Source: K189A clade bacterium
GTDB lineage: Bacteria > Pseudomonadota > Gammaproteobacteria > Pseudomonadales > Azotimanducaceae
DNA: 41,603 bases
Assembly: GCA_009886205.1 (NCBI GenBank)
Contig: QXZU01000063.1
Span: 7,289 to 48,891, forward strand
Direction of reading: 5' to 3'
This document shows positions 16,769-24,587 of this stretch, piece after piece. Under the pieces are notes generated by a model that worked only from the letters and a program-made list of their open reading frames with translations, ran no database searches and had not been told where the DNA came from. The position numbers were made by a program, and so were the translations under genes. The first letter of the stretch is position 1; the number at the start of each line of letters is the position of its first letter.

Positions 16769-16954
16769 TTAACCACCAATGCCAAAGAAGACGATGACAA
16801 ATGTAATGGGAATGTATGCTGCGAAATAGGCCATTAAATTTGCCATATCGTTGTCTGACCCTGCTTCGCGGAGACTGAATCGCGAACCCAGTAATAGCCA
16901 AGAAAATCCAGCCAAAACAAAGGCGCTGATGAAAATTAAAATTAACGCTGCCAT
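16769..16954 (-). CDS. Small two-helix membrane protein, unknown
   Basis: A 61-residue hydrophobic protein with two membrane helices, about residues 3-23 (LILIFISAFVLAGFSWLLLG) and 37-58 (NLMAYFAAYIPITFVIVFFGI), joined by a short polar loop (SRFSLREAGSDND). I do not recognise the family. It lies upstream of the class-24 methyltransferase on the same strand, with a 73-bp gap. The hydrophobic pattern and in-frame loop make it more likely to be real than a chance ORF. Confidence 0.55.
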   Translation of the reverse strand: MAALILIFISAFVLAGFSWLLLGSRFSLREAGSDNDMANLMAYFAAYIPITFVIVFFGIGG

Positions 16955-17145
16955 AGCTACTAGACCGATTATTTTTTTAAGAGGGCGACTCTTATAACAC
17001 TTCTACCCTTTCGACATAGCTCTTATTAGATCAATCATTGGCGCTGCCCTTAACTCAAACTTTGACTTAAGCATCAGCGCAATCATTTGCGAAAACTAAG
17101 TGCCCCCTTGAGGCGGCACCAAGATCACTAGAGCTATAAACCAAT

Positions 17146-18018
17146 TTACATTGCGTTGAGTTGCAACATGCCACGTGGCTTAGCGCCATCTAGGTTCACA
17201 ATAGACTCGTAGTTAGACGCTATGTCTTCAACTGTTGCGTCCACACCAATTTGCACGCCTTCGTTTTCAACGATACAGGCGATAGAGAACTTACCGCCTT
17301 GAGCTTGCAAAATTACACCGTTTGGCGCGTCTTCACTGACCAAGAATATGGCTGCTGGTGTTACCAATTCTGGTCCCAACTTTTCTAATACGGCTTCTGG
17401 CATGAGGTCTTCAGTCATACGTGTTGCAGCAACTGGCGCGATGGTATTGGTGTGAATGTTATTCTTCGCACCTTCAATCTTCAGGCTGTGCATTAAACCT
17501 ACTTGGCCCAATTTTGCTGCGCCGTAGTTGGTTTGACCAAAGTTGCCGTACAAGCCTGTTGGCGATGTGGTCATCAAAATACGACCATAGTTCTGCGCCT
17601 TCATAACGGGCCATACCGCGTGGGCGCAATAAGCCGCACCCATTAGGTGAACGTTAACGACCATATCGAAATCGTCGAGAGTCATCTTAGAGAAAGACTT
17701 ATCACGCAAAATACCTGCGTTGTTAATCAATACGTCTACTCGGCCCCACGCATTCATTGCATCGTCAACCATGCTTTGTGCGCCAGCTCGGTCTGAAACA
17801 GATCCGCCGTTGGCGATGGCTTCGCCGCCCATAGCTTTAATTTCTGCAACCACTGCTTCAGCTGCTTCTGAAGATCCGCCGCTGCCGTCCATTGCTCCGC
17901 CCAAGTCGTTGATCACAACTTTGGCACCACGACGCGCCAGCTCTAGCGCGTGGCAACGACCTAAACCACCACCAGCACCGGTTACGATGGCTACCTGATC
18001 TGCAAATGAAATCGACAT
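17146..18018 (-). CDS. SDR-family oxidoreductase, (R)-3-hydroxyacyl-CoA dehydrogenase/HSD17B4-like
   Basis: NAD(P)-dependent short-chain dehydrogenase of 290 residues. The cofactor motif TGAGGGLGRCHALELARRGAKVVINDLGG and the long loop after it (GAMDGSGGSSEAAEAVVAEI) are hallmarks of the dehydrogenase domain of type-2 multifunctional enzymes (HSD17B4/FOX2-like). NNAG is present and the active site reads TTSPTGLYGNFGQTNYGAAK, giving Ser, Tyr and Lys. It would oxidise or reduce 3-hydroxyacyl-CoAs. A good GGAG precedes the ATG. It is the last gene of the carboxylase/crotonase locus, 83 bp after the carboxyltransferase. Confidence 0.85.
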   Translation of the reverse strand: MSISFADQVAIVTGAGGGLGRCHALELARRGAKVVINDLGGAMDGSGGSSEAAEAVVAEIKAMGGEAIANGGSVSDRAGAQSMVDDAMNAWGRVDVLINNAGILRDKSFSKMTLDDFDMVVNVHLMGAAYCAHAVWPVMKAQNYGRILMTTSPTGLYGNFGQTNYGAAKLGQVGLMHSLKIEGAKNNIHTNTIAPVAATRMTEDLMPEAVLEKLGPELVTPAAIFLVSEDAPNGVILQAQGGKFSIACIVENEGVQIGVDATVEDIASNYESIVNLDGAKPRGMLQLNAM

Positions 18019-18101
18019 ATGTTATCTCCAATAATTTCGTTAATTTTCTTGTGTGGCATTTGGCTACTTATTTAGTTAGCGCTTAGCTCGCTCATTAGGT
18101 T

Positions 18102-19655
18102 TTAAGGCCTAATACCAAAACTCACTGGCCCCACTAGGGTCTCAAGTTGAGGCTGTATCCAATCTATCCATTCGCACAGCACTGGCCGCGTTTCTCTGGG
18201 GTCGATTAATTCATGTACCGCAAAAGACTCCGCCCGAGGGAAAGGCGAACGCGCTTCGCGCAGTTTGTCCTCTAGCTCTCGACGTTTGGCTTCTGGGTTT
18301 TCTGCCGCGGCAATTTCACGATGGAAAGCCACCGCAACACCACCTTCAATAGGCAAGGGACCGGATTCTACGGAAGGCCAAGCCAATATGTAAGCACCCG
18401 GCGCATAGTGGGCGGCAGTGGCCACACCAAAACCTTTGTGCACCTGAATCACCGCCCAAGGCACAGTTGACTGCGCGGCAGCGGCAACAGCCGCCATGCC
18501 ATAACGTATGGTGCCTGCGGCTTCCGATTCGGGTCCAATCATGAACCCCGGCTGATCTATAAAATTCACAATGGGCACATGGAAGGTGTCACACATTTCT
18601 ACGAATCGGCGATACTTTTGCGCTGCCTCAGCGGTCATGGCACCGGCGTAATGCATGCAATCGTTGGCCAAAATGCCTACAGGTTGACCGTCGAGTGTCG
18701 CCAAGCCACAGATTTGGCTTGGCCCATAATAGGGTGAAATTTCAAAGAAACTGTCGGCATCAACAATCTTGTTCACAATGGCGCGCATATCAAAGCCGGT
18801 ATTGCTTTCCCGGGGTACTGCGGTGAGCAGGCTCTGATCCATTCGCTCGATGGGGTCCGTGTTTGCGCTTCGCGGTGTGCGCTGCCAAACATTGCTGGGC
18901 AAGTAGCTTAAGAACCGTTGTATCTGCGCCAGCGCGTCGTGCTCGTCTTCGGCCATGTTGTCTACAATACCGCTGCGCACATGCACTTCAGCGCCGCCCA
19001 GTTCTTCCTTGGTCATCTTCACGCCAAGGGCGCGCTCAACCAATGCCGGACCACCGATCAGCACTTGGGCTGTGTGGCGTGTCATCACCGAAAAGTGCGA
19101 TGCCACTAAGCGCCCTGCTGGAAAACCTGCCACAGCGCCTAGGGCGGCGGACGCCACCGGCACGACGGTCATAGCGTCAGCAATAATTTTGAATCTGGGT
19201 TCAGTAAAAACAGGGTCGCCAACCGTGCCGCCTTTCTTTGCGCCGCCTTTAACACTGCCACCACCGCCTTCTAACATACGCACTAGGGGTGTCTTGTATT
19301 GCACTGCCAAGTGCTCGGCGTAGACGCTTTTGCGCAAGCCTGCAGCGTTTGGCGAGCCGCCTTTCAGCGTAAAGTCCTCGCCCGCCACCACTATTCTGCG
19401 CGCATCCACTTTGCCAAAACCGACAATGTAGTTTGCGGGCACATATTCTATGAGTTGGTCATTTTCGTCATAAACAGGGCTGGCGGTTGCTTGGCCGTGC
19501 TCTCGAAAACTGCCATCGTCCAACAGCACGTCAATGCGCTCGCGAATGGTCATACGACCGCGGGCATGCTGCTTGGCAATCCCCGCCTCGCCCCCTTGCT
19601 GCTTAGCTAGGTAGCGCCGGCGCTCTATTTCTTTAACTTCTGATTCCCAACTCAT
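18102..19655 (-). CDS. Acyl-CoA carboxylase beta (carboxyltransferase) subunit
   Basis: Carboxyltransferase of 517 residues, the usual length of PccB/MccB/AccD5-type subunits. It moves the carboxyl group from carboxybiotin to an acyl-CoA. The family start is seen in GRMTIRERIDVLLDDGSFREHG, followed by the N-terminal crotonase-like domain and, in the second domain, FVEMCDTFHVPIVNFIDQPGFMIGPESEAAGTIRYG, which contains the oxyanion-hole glycines for biotin and acyl-CoA. The acyl-CoA specificity (acetyl, propionyl, methylcrotonyl, geranyl or other) cannot be fixed by eye. Partner subunits are encoded just upstream (biotin carrier and biotin carboxylase). Confidence 0.9.
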   Translation of the reverse strand: MSWESEVKEIERRRYLAKQQGGEAGIAKQHARGRMTIRERIDVLLDDGSFREHGQATASPVYDENDQLIEYVPANYIVGFGKVDARRIVVAGEDFTLKGGSPNAAGLRKSVYAEHLAVQYKTPLVRMLEGGGGSVKGGAKKGGTVGDPVFTEPRFKIIADAMTVVPVASAALGAVAGFPAGRLVASHFSVMTRHTAQVLIGGPALVERALGVKMTKEELGGAEVHVRSGIVDNMAEDEHDALAQIQRFLSYLPSNVWQRTPRSANTDPIERMDQSLLTAVPRESNTGFDMRAIVNKIVDADSFFEISPYYGPSQICGLATLDGQPVGILANDCMHYAGAMTAEAAQKYRRFVEMCDTFHVPIVNFIDQPGFMIGPESEAAGTIRYGMAAVAAAAQSTVPWAVIQVHKGFGVATAAHYAPGAYILAWPSVESGPLPIEGGVAVAFHREIAAAENPEAKRRELEDKLREARSPFPRAESFAVHELIDPRETRPVLCEWIDWIQPQLETLVGPVSFGIRP

Positions 19656-19698
19656 GGTTTTTACTCTGGGTTTTTTCTTTGGCTAGCTATTTGGCCGT

Positions 19699-20514
19699 TT
19701 AACTGGGGTTGCTAAAAGCCGGCGCGCGCTTTTCAAAGTTTGCCTTGATGGCTTCTACCTGATTAGGCGTGCCAATTAATGCCTCTTGTAGAGACGCCTC
19801 CAGCTCTAAACCGGTACGCTCATCGGCGTGCCATGCGGCTTCGAACAGCGCTTTAGCAGAGCGCACAGCATCGGGTGATTTAGCGGCAATCTCGCGGGCC
19901 AACTCCATGGCATGTGCGTGAGGGTCGTCGCTAACGTGGGTGACAAGGCCAGCTTCTAACGCTTGCTCACCGTTTAAAATGCGCCCGGTAAAGGTCAGCT
20001 CTTTTGCCAAATCCATAGGTATAAGATCACGCAGGGTTTGCGTTAGGCTCATGTCTGGGATCAGCCCCCACTTAATTTCCATAATGGACATTTTCATATC
20101 AGGGGCTGCAATACGAATGTCTGCGCCTAAGGCAACTTGTGCGCCGCCGCCAAAAACCACGCCGTGCAGTGCAGCTATAACTGGCACAGGCAAACGCTTC
20201 CAAACCAACGCTGGGCGCTGCGCAAAGTTTTCTACTCTGTCGTCTTTTTGTAGCAGGGTGTTTTCAGTGCTGCCTTTTTTACGTGTCCCATCGCCCATGG
20301 CGGAAAAACTGCCCATGTCGAGACCCGCGCAAAATCCGCGACCATTGCCTGACAAAACGACTGCGCGGACATCTTTTGCTTCAGCTAGAGTCTCGCCAGC
20401 ATCAATAATGGCTTTAAACATGTCTGGGCTTAGCGCGTTATATTTTTCTGTACGATTTAAACGCACGTCTGCTACGCCGTCTTTAATGTCTATGGTGACT
20501 AAATCTTGTTCCAT
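19699..20514 (-). CDS. Enoyl-CoA hydratase/isomerase (crotonase) family protein
   Basis: A crotonase-fold enzyme of 271 residues. The first oxyanion loop is GNGRGFCAGLDMGSF and the second is HGVVFGGGAQVALGADIRIA. Both catalytic glutamates of classical hydratases have counterparts: the one in MEIKWGLIPD and the one in AKELTFTGRIL. It therefore looks competent for hydration of a 2-enoyl-CoA. Start at the ATG at 20514 has GAGG upstream. It sits between the biotin carrier and the carboxyltransferase, so the carboxylated or pre-carboxylated acyl-CoA is likely its substrate or product. Confidence 0.88.
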   Translation of the reverse strand: MEQDLVTIDIKDGVADVRLNRTEKYNALSPDMFKAIIDAGETLAEAKDVRAVVLSGNGRGFCAGLDMGSFSAMGDGTRKKGSTENTLLQKDDRVENFAQRPALVWKRLPVPVIAALHGVVFGGGAQVALGADIRIAAPDMKMSIMEIKWGLIPDMSLTQTLRDLIPMDLAKELTFTGRILNGEQALEAGLVTHVSDDPHAHAMELAREIAAKSPDAVRSAKALFEAAWHADERTGLELEASLQEALIGTPNQVEAIKANFEKRAPAFSNPS

Positions 20515-20580
20515 GCTGTGCCTCTTTTGCTCTACTTGTTTAATTTTTTCTTCGATGTGTTCTTTATTTTAAATTTGGTT

Positions 20581-20802
20581 TTAGTTTTCAATTACCGCGA
20601 GTACTTGGTCCTCTTCCACCTGCTCTTCAGGTGCCACTAATACCTCTACTAGGGTACCGGCAACTGTTGCTTCAACCGGTATTTCCATCTTCATAGATTC
20701 TAAAATAATAATTACGTCGCCGGCTTCCACTGTCGCACCTGCTTCTAACAATACCTTCCAAACATTGCCTGTCACTTCGCTTTCAACATTGTGCTTAGCC
20801 AT
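20581..20802 (-). CDS. Stand-alone biotin carboxyl carrier protein (73 residues)
   Basis: A minimal biotinyl domain protein of 73 residues with the biotin-acceptor motif ESMKMEIP (Lys in MKM). There is no Pro/Ala-rich linker or N-terminal region of the AccB type, so it is the short type of carrier found in acyl-CoA carboxylases with separate subunits. It should shuttle carboxybiotin between the biotin carboxylase and the carboxyltransferase of this locus. A strong GGGGAGAG ribosome binding site precedes the ATG. Confidence 0.93.
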   Translation of the reverse strand: MAKHNVESEVTGNVWKVLLEAGATVEAGDVIIILESMKMEIPVEATVAGTLVEVLVAPEEQVEEDQVLAVIEN

Positions 20803-20942
20803 TTCTCTCCCCTCTAATTTTAATGCGCTTGCTAGCGCTTACCTAGATCTGTGTCTTTTTTGCAGCGCTCAATAGGCCCCAATATAGCGCAATATGGCCG
20901 GCGATTTTAGTTGCACCCGCCAAGCCGATTGTGGCTATAGGG

Positions 20943-22289
20943 CTAGCTATTTCCCGCGTTCTTTGCATTTTGAATGCGTTGAATAATATGGGTGTCTACT
21001 TCCCCACGCAGAAAGGCTGGGTCTTGGAGCACTTGTATCAGCAGCGACGCATTGGTGCGTACTCCCTGAACTTCAAACGCCTTCAGGGCGATCAACAACC
21101 GACCAATCGCCTGCGCCCGGGTAGTGCCTTTGGCAATAATCTTAGCCAGCATAGGGTCATAATATTGCGATACCGCCTGACCCTCTTGATAGCCAGTTTC
21201 CACACGCACGGCGAATAATTTAGGCGGACGAAAGACAGTCAGCGTGCCGGTGGAAGGAAACTGCGTTTCCGGATCTTCTGCATATAGCCGGGCCTCTATG
21301 GCGAAGCCTTCGCACTTAACCTGCGCGGGCAAACTGCCCCCAGCAGCTAGGGTGATTTGTAGCTGGACCAAATCTAAACCAGTCACCTCTTCTGTGACCC
21401 CATGCTCTACTTGGATGCGCGTGTTCATTTCTAAAAAACCCACCTCTCCCATGGGGGTAAAAAGCGTCTCAACGGTGCCAAGGTTGTCATAACCCAGTTT
21501 CGCGCATATTTCTGCACTGGCTTGGGCTTGTTGCAAAATGGCTTGGCTATCAATACCTGGCGCTGGGCTTTCTTCAATTAACTTTTGATGACGCCGTTGC
21601 ACCGAGCATTCGCGCTCGAACAGGTGAATAGCGTTGCCCTGCTGGTCTGCCATGATCTGAAATTCAATGTGGCGCGGGGCTTCAATCCACCGCTCTAGAT
21701 ACACCCCAGAAGCTGCAAAAGCTTTACTGGCTATGGCTTTTGCCTGGCTCAAGGCGGGCGCAAGCTGGGCTTTTTCATGCACTACTTGCATGCCCATGCC
21801 GCCACCGCCGCCTGCGGGTTTAACCACCAATGGAAAACCTTCGCGCTGAGCAAATGCCTCGGCTTCTGCAATATGGGTAATGAGTTCACTACCAGGGAAT
21901 ACGGGCATACCCAGCTTTGACATCATTGCGCGAGCGCTGACTTTGTCGCCCATTTGCTTAAGCCACTTGGGCGACGGGCCAATGAAAATTAGGCCTTCAT
22001 CAATTACCCGCTGAGCAAAATCTGCATTTTCAGACATAAACCCATAGCCGGGATGAATGCCATCTGCGCCGCATTTATGCGCAATGGCCATTATCTGGTC
22101 TTGGTCTAGATAACTGTCTTTGGAGGCATTGCCCGTTAATGGATAGGCCTCGGTCGCTTCAGCAATATAGGGCGCTTGAATATCAGCCGGGGAATACACC
22201 ACAACACTTTGAATCTTTAGCTCACTACAAGCGCGCACTATGCGGCGTGCAATGGCGCCACGGTTAGCAATGAGAATTTTCTTAAGCAT
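20943..22289 (-). CDS. Acyl-CoA carboxylase biotin carboxylase subunit
   Basis: ATP-dependent biotin carboxylase. I place the start at 22289 (MLKKILIANRGAIARRI), giving 448 residues, the standard length of AccC-type subunits; the ORF-track start adds 25 residues that overlap the upstream gene. Motifs: ANRGAIARRI, the ATP-grasp glycine loop KPAGGGGGMGMQVV, and EMNTRIQVEHGVTEEVTG. In most family members the last reads VEHPVTE, so this protein has Gly for Pro; the catalytic Arg, Gln and Glu of RIQVEH are kept. The upstream stop overlaps this start by eight bases (ATGCTTAA), so translation is coupled to the unknown 128-residue protein. Confidence 0.92.
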   Translation of the reverse strand: MLKKILIANRGAIARRIVRACSELKIQSVVVYSPADIQAPYIAEATEAYPLTGNASKDSYLDQDQIMAIAHKCGADGIHPGYGFMSENADFAQRVIDEGLIFIGPSPKWLKQMGDKVSARAMMSKLGMPVFPGSELITHIAEAEAFAQREGFPLVVKPAGGGGGMGMQVVHEKAQLAPALSQAKAIASKAFAASGVYLERWIEAPRHIEFQIMADQQGNAIHLFERECSVQRRHQKLIEESPAPGIDSQAILQQAQASAEICAKLGYDNLGTVETLFTPMGEVGFLEMNTRIQVEHGVTEEVTGLDLVQLQITLAAGGSLPAQVKCEGFAIEARLYAEDPETQFPSTGTLTVFRPPKLFAVRVETGYQEGQAVSQYYDPMLAKIIAKGTTRAQAIGRLLIALKAFEVQGVRTNASLLIQVLQDPAFLRGEVDTHIIQRIQNAKNAGNS

Positions 22290-22668
22290 GGGTAGTTGTC
22301 TCTGCACGCGTGTTTGCTGCCGCCTCAACTTGCCTGAACTGCACAAGTTCTTGGCAAGCAGCAACGAAACCGCCTAGGCCCCGGGCCTGAGTAGCCGCGG
22401 TGGTTTTATTGCCGTTTTGTGCGTGTTGAATTTGGGTAAGTAGTCGTTCGCTGAGCGCAAGCGACAAGGGCAAGTGGTACATAAAGGTGCTCTGAGGACC
22501 TTTGTGGTCGTTGGGTCGGTCCAACGGCTGGCTTGCAAGGGCTTGCTGCATAGCCGCTACCAAGTCTGGGGACTCTGGATGCGCAATGAGTTGAAGGCAC
22601 TGACTGAGCATCCAGTGCGACCAATAGTCAGGTTGGTCGCAGAGTTTTTTATATTCAGACCAATCCAT
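22282..22668 (-). CDS. Unknown 128-residue protein coupled to biotin carboxylase
   Basis: A helical, Gln/Ala-rich soluble protein with no recognised family. Recognisable features are an aromatic N-terminus (MDWSEYKKLCDQPDYWSHWMLSQC), a His/Pro-containing middle (NDHKGPQSTFMYHLPLSLALSERLL) and a polar C-terminal tail ending THA. The last codons GCT TAA overlap the biotin carboxylase start by eight bases, a sign of stoichiometric expression. An assembly or regulatory partner of the carboxylase is a reasonable hypothesis but unproven. Purine gene purC lies 54 bp upstream. Confidence 0.65.
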   Translation of the reverse strand: MDWSEYKKLCDQPDYWSHWMLSQCLQLIAHPESPDLVAAMQQALASQPLDRPNDHKGPQSTFMYHLPLSLALSERLLTQIQHAQNGNKTTAATQARGLGGFVAACQELVQFRQVEAAANTRAETTTHA

Positions 22669-22722
22669 TAGGGCTTCGGCTTATTATGCGTTGGCGTATT
22701 GGCCGCAATAGTCCTTTTTGGA

Positions 22723-23646
22723 CTAAAGGGACAAATGCTCGCCAGTGAGCAAATGATAAGCCTCTAGGTAACGTGCAATGCTGCGCTCGATGACCTCATC
22801 TGGCAGTACTGGCCCTGGAGATGTTTTATCCCACTCGCCGCTGGCTACCACTGTTTCTAGATAATTACGCACAATCTGTTTGTCAAAGCTGGCTTGCTCG
22901 CGCCCCGGCTGCCAGTCATCGGCTGGCCAAAAACGTGAGCTGTCTGGCGTAAAGATTTCATCAATAAGAATGGGCTCGCCCGCGCCATTTATCTGACCGA
23001 ATTCGAATTTGGTATCCGCAAGAATAATGCCGCGCGAGGCCGCATAGTCTCTGGCTGAACTATATAGAGATAAGGTTTTTTCGCCCAACCAGTGCATCAA
23101 CTCTTCACCTACCTCTTCAGCGCCTTGGGCAAAGCTGATGTTTTCATCGTGACCATCTACGGCTTTGGTTGACGGCGTGAATAATGGCTCTGCTAGACGG
23201 TCGCTGTTTTGCAGGCCTTCTGGCAGGGTAATACCACACACTTCGCCGCTGCGTTGATAGTCCTTCCAGCCGCTGCCAGTAATATACCCTCGGGCAATAC
23301 ACTCAATAGGCACAACTTCAGTCTTACGGCACAACATAATTCTGCCAGCCAAACTGTCACGCTGAGCATCGGTAAGGCCTGGCACATCTGCAACGTCTGT
23401 GCTGATTAGGTGATGTGGCACAGTGTCAGCAAAGTGATCGAACCAAAACTTTGAAATTTGCGTCAGGACAATGCCTTTGCCGGGCAAGCCATTTTGCATA
23501 ACCACATCGAACGCACTGATGCGGTCGGTGGCAATAATCAATAACGCCTCTTCACCAGAAGCCAAAGTTACATCGTACAAATCACGTACCTTACCGGTAC
23601 GCTTATTTAGTAGGTCAAGATCGGTCCCAAGCAACGCTGATGCCAT
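22723..23646 (-). CDS. purC: Phosphoribosylaminoimidazole-succinocarboxamide (SAICAR) synthase
   Basis: De novo purine biosynthesis enzyme that joins CAIR and aspartate using ATP to form SAICAR. The 307-residue length and the start LNKRTGKVRDLYDV are of the long, yeast Ade1-like type rather than the 237-residue E. coli type. Signatures seen are RISAFDVVMQNGLPGKGIVLTQIS, VPIECIARGYITGSGWKDY, DTKFEFG and DEIFTPDSSRFW. AAAAGGACC precedes the ATG. It is an orphan purine gene here, on the same strand as the acyl-CoA locus; no other pur genes are in the window. Confidence 0.95.
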   Translation of the reverse strand: MASALLGTDLDLLNKRTGKVRDLYDVTLASGEEALLIIATDRISAFDVVMQNGLPGKGIVLTQISKFWFDHFADTVPHHLISTDVADVPGLTDAQRDSLAGRIMLCRKTEVVPIECIARGYITGSGWKDYQRSGEVCGITLPEGLQNSDRLAEPLFTPSTKAVDGHDENISFAQGAEEVGEELMHWLGEKTLSLYSSARDYAASRGIILADTKFEFGQINGAGEPILIDEIFTPDSSRFWPADDWQPGREQASFDKQIVRNYLETVVASGEWDKTSPGPVLPDEVIERSIARYLEAYHLLTGEHLSL

Positions 23647-23683
23647 CGAAAAAGGTCCTTTTATGTGAGTTCAGAAAATTGTT

Positions 23684-24448
23684 TTACGACGTTATACCGC
23701 CGTCGGCCAAGTATACAGAACCGGTGATAAATGCGCTCTCATCACTGGCTAAAAACAACATAATATTGGCAATGTCGTCGGCTTCCGCATAGCGCTGCAG
23801 GGGAATACCTGCCTCAATGCCGGCCTTTGCTTCACCAGCTTCACCTGGACGCATACCTTCTTCTAGCGAGCGCATCATGCGTGTATTTACTGGTGCTGGA
23901 TTCACGGTATTTACGCGAATATTTTGGCTGGCAAATTCTCGTGAGGCTGACCTCATCAGGCCAATAACCGCGTGCTTACTGGTGGCGTAAGGGGCAACAG
24001 AAGCGCCGCCTTTAACACCCATAATGCTTGAGGTAATAATGATACTGCCGCCACCACGTTTTTGCATTTCTGGCACCACAGCGCGCAGACCAAGAAAAGG
24101 TCCTTTTACGTTAACGTCCATCACTTCATCGAAGCGCGCTTCGTCGTAATCTAAAATAGAAGCAACATCGCCTTCAATGCCCGCATTGGCCAAAAAGATG
24201 TCTACGCCGCCAAAGCGCTCGGTAGCCACTTCTGCCATGGCTTTGTTATCTGCAGATGACGTGACATCACCCACATGGTAGCTGACTTTATTACTGGCAA
24301 TTTCGCTGCATGCTTGGCTCAGTGCCTGCTCGTCTAAATCTACCAACAATACTGATGCGCCTTCGGCAACAAAGCGTTTACCCGCCGCTATACCAATGCC
24401 GCCAGCCCCGCCTGTAATAATGGCAACTTTGCCGTCTAATCTGCCCAT
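23684..24448 (-). CDS. SDR-family oxidoreductase (glucose/ribitol dehydrogenase type)
   Basis: Classical short-chain dehydrogenase of 254 residues: cofactor motif TGGAGGIGIAAGKRF, VDLDEQAL (acidic residue suggests NAD preference), NAG in LANAGIEGD, and catalytic ITSSIMGVKGGASVAPYATSKHA with Ser, Tyr and Lys. The C-terminal FITGSVYLADGGITS is the normal family ending. Substrate is not evident. GGGAGAG precedes the ATG. Upstream lies a short inverted repeat CGCAC-T-GTGCG (24477-24487) that could be an operator. Gap to purC is 37 bp, so co-transcription is possible. Confidence 0.87.
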   Translation of the reverse strand: MGRLDGKVAIITGGAGGIGIAAGKRFVAEGASVLLVDLDEQALSQACSEIASNKVSYHVGDVTSSADNKAMAEVATERFGGVDIFLANAGIEGDVASILDYDEARFDEVMDVNVKGPFLGLRAVVPEMQKRGGGSIIITSSIMGVKGGASVAPYATSKHAVIGLMRSASREFASQNIRVNTVNPAPVNTRMMRSLEEGMRPGEAGEAKAGIEAGIPLQRYAEADDIANIMLFLASDESAFITGSVYLADGGITS

Positions 24449-24476
24449 GCTTACTCTCCCATTCCTTTTCCCTTAA

Positions 24477-24487
24477 CGCACTGTGCG
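24477..24487. promoter_or_regulatory. Short inverted repeat upstream of the SDR gene
   Basis: CGCAC-T-GTGCG is a perfect 5-bp inverted repeat about 30 bp before the SDR start codon on the minus strand, in the 139-bp gap to the cystathionine synthase-like gene. Position fits an operator, but the site is short. Confidence 0.3.
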
Positions 24488-24587
24488 CTAATTGTTTTGC
24501 TGGTCTGATTTATTGATTAAATTTTCCAAACCAATTTAGGGTTCCGGCGCGTCTTAAACCAACTTTTACAGCTATTCAATCGCCAGA

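Noticed and set aside
19940-20572. 210-residue plus-strand ORF opposite the crotonase gene
   Set aside because: Long only because the opposite strand is conserved coding DNA; composition is Ser/Pro/Arg-rich and without motif.
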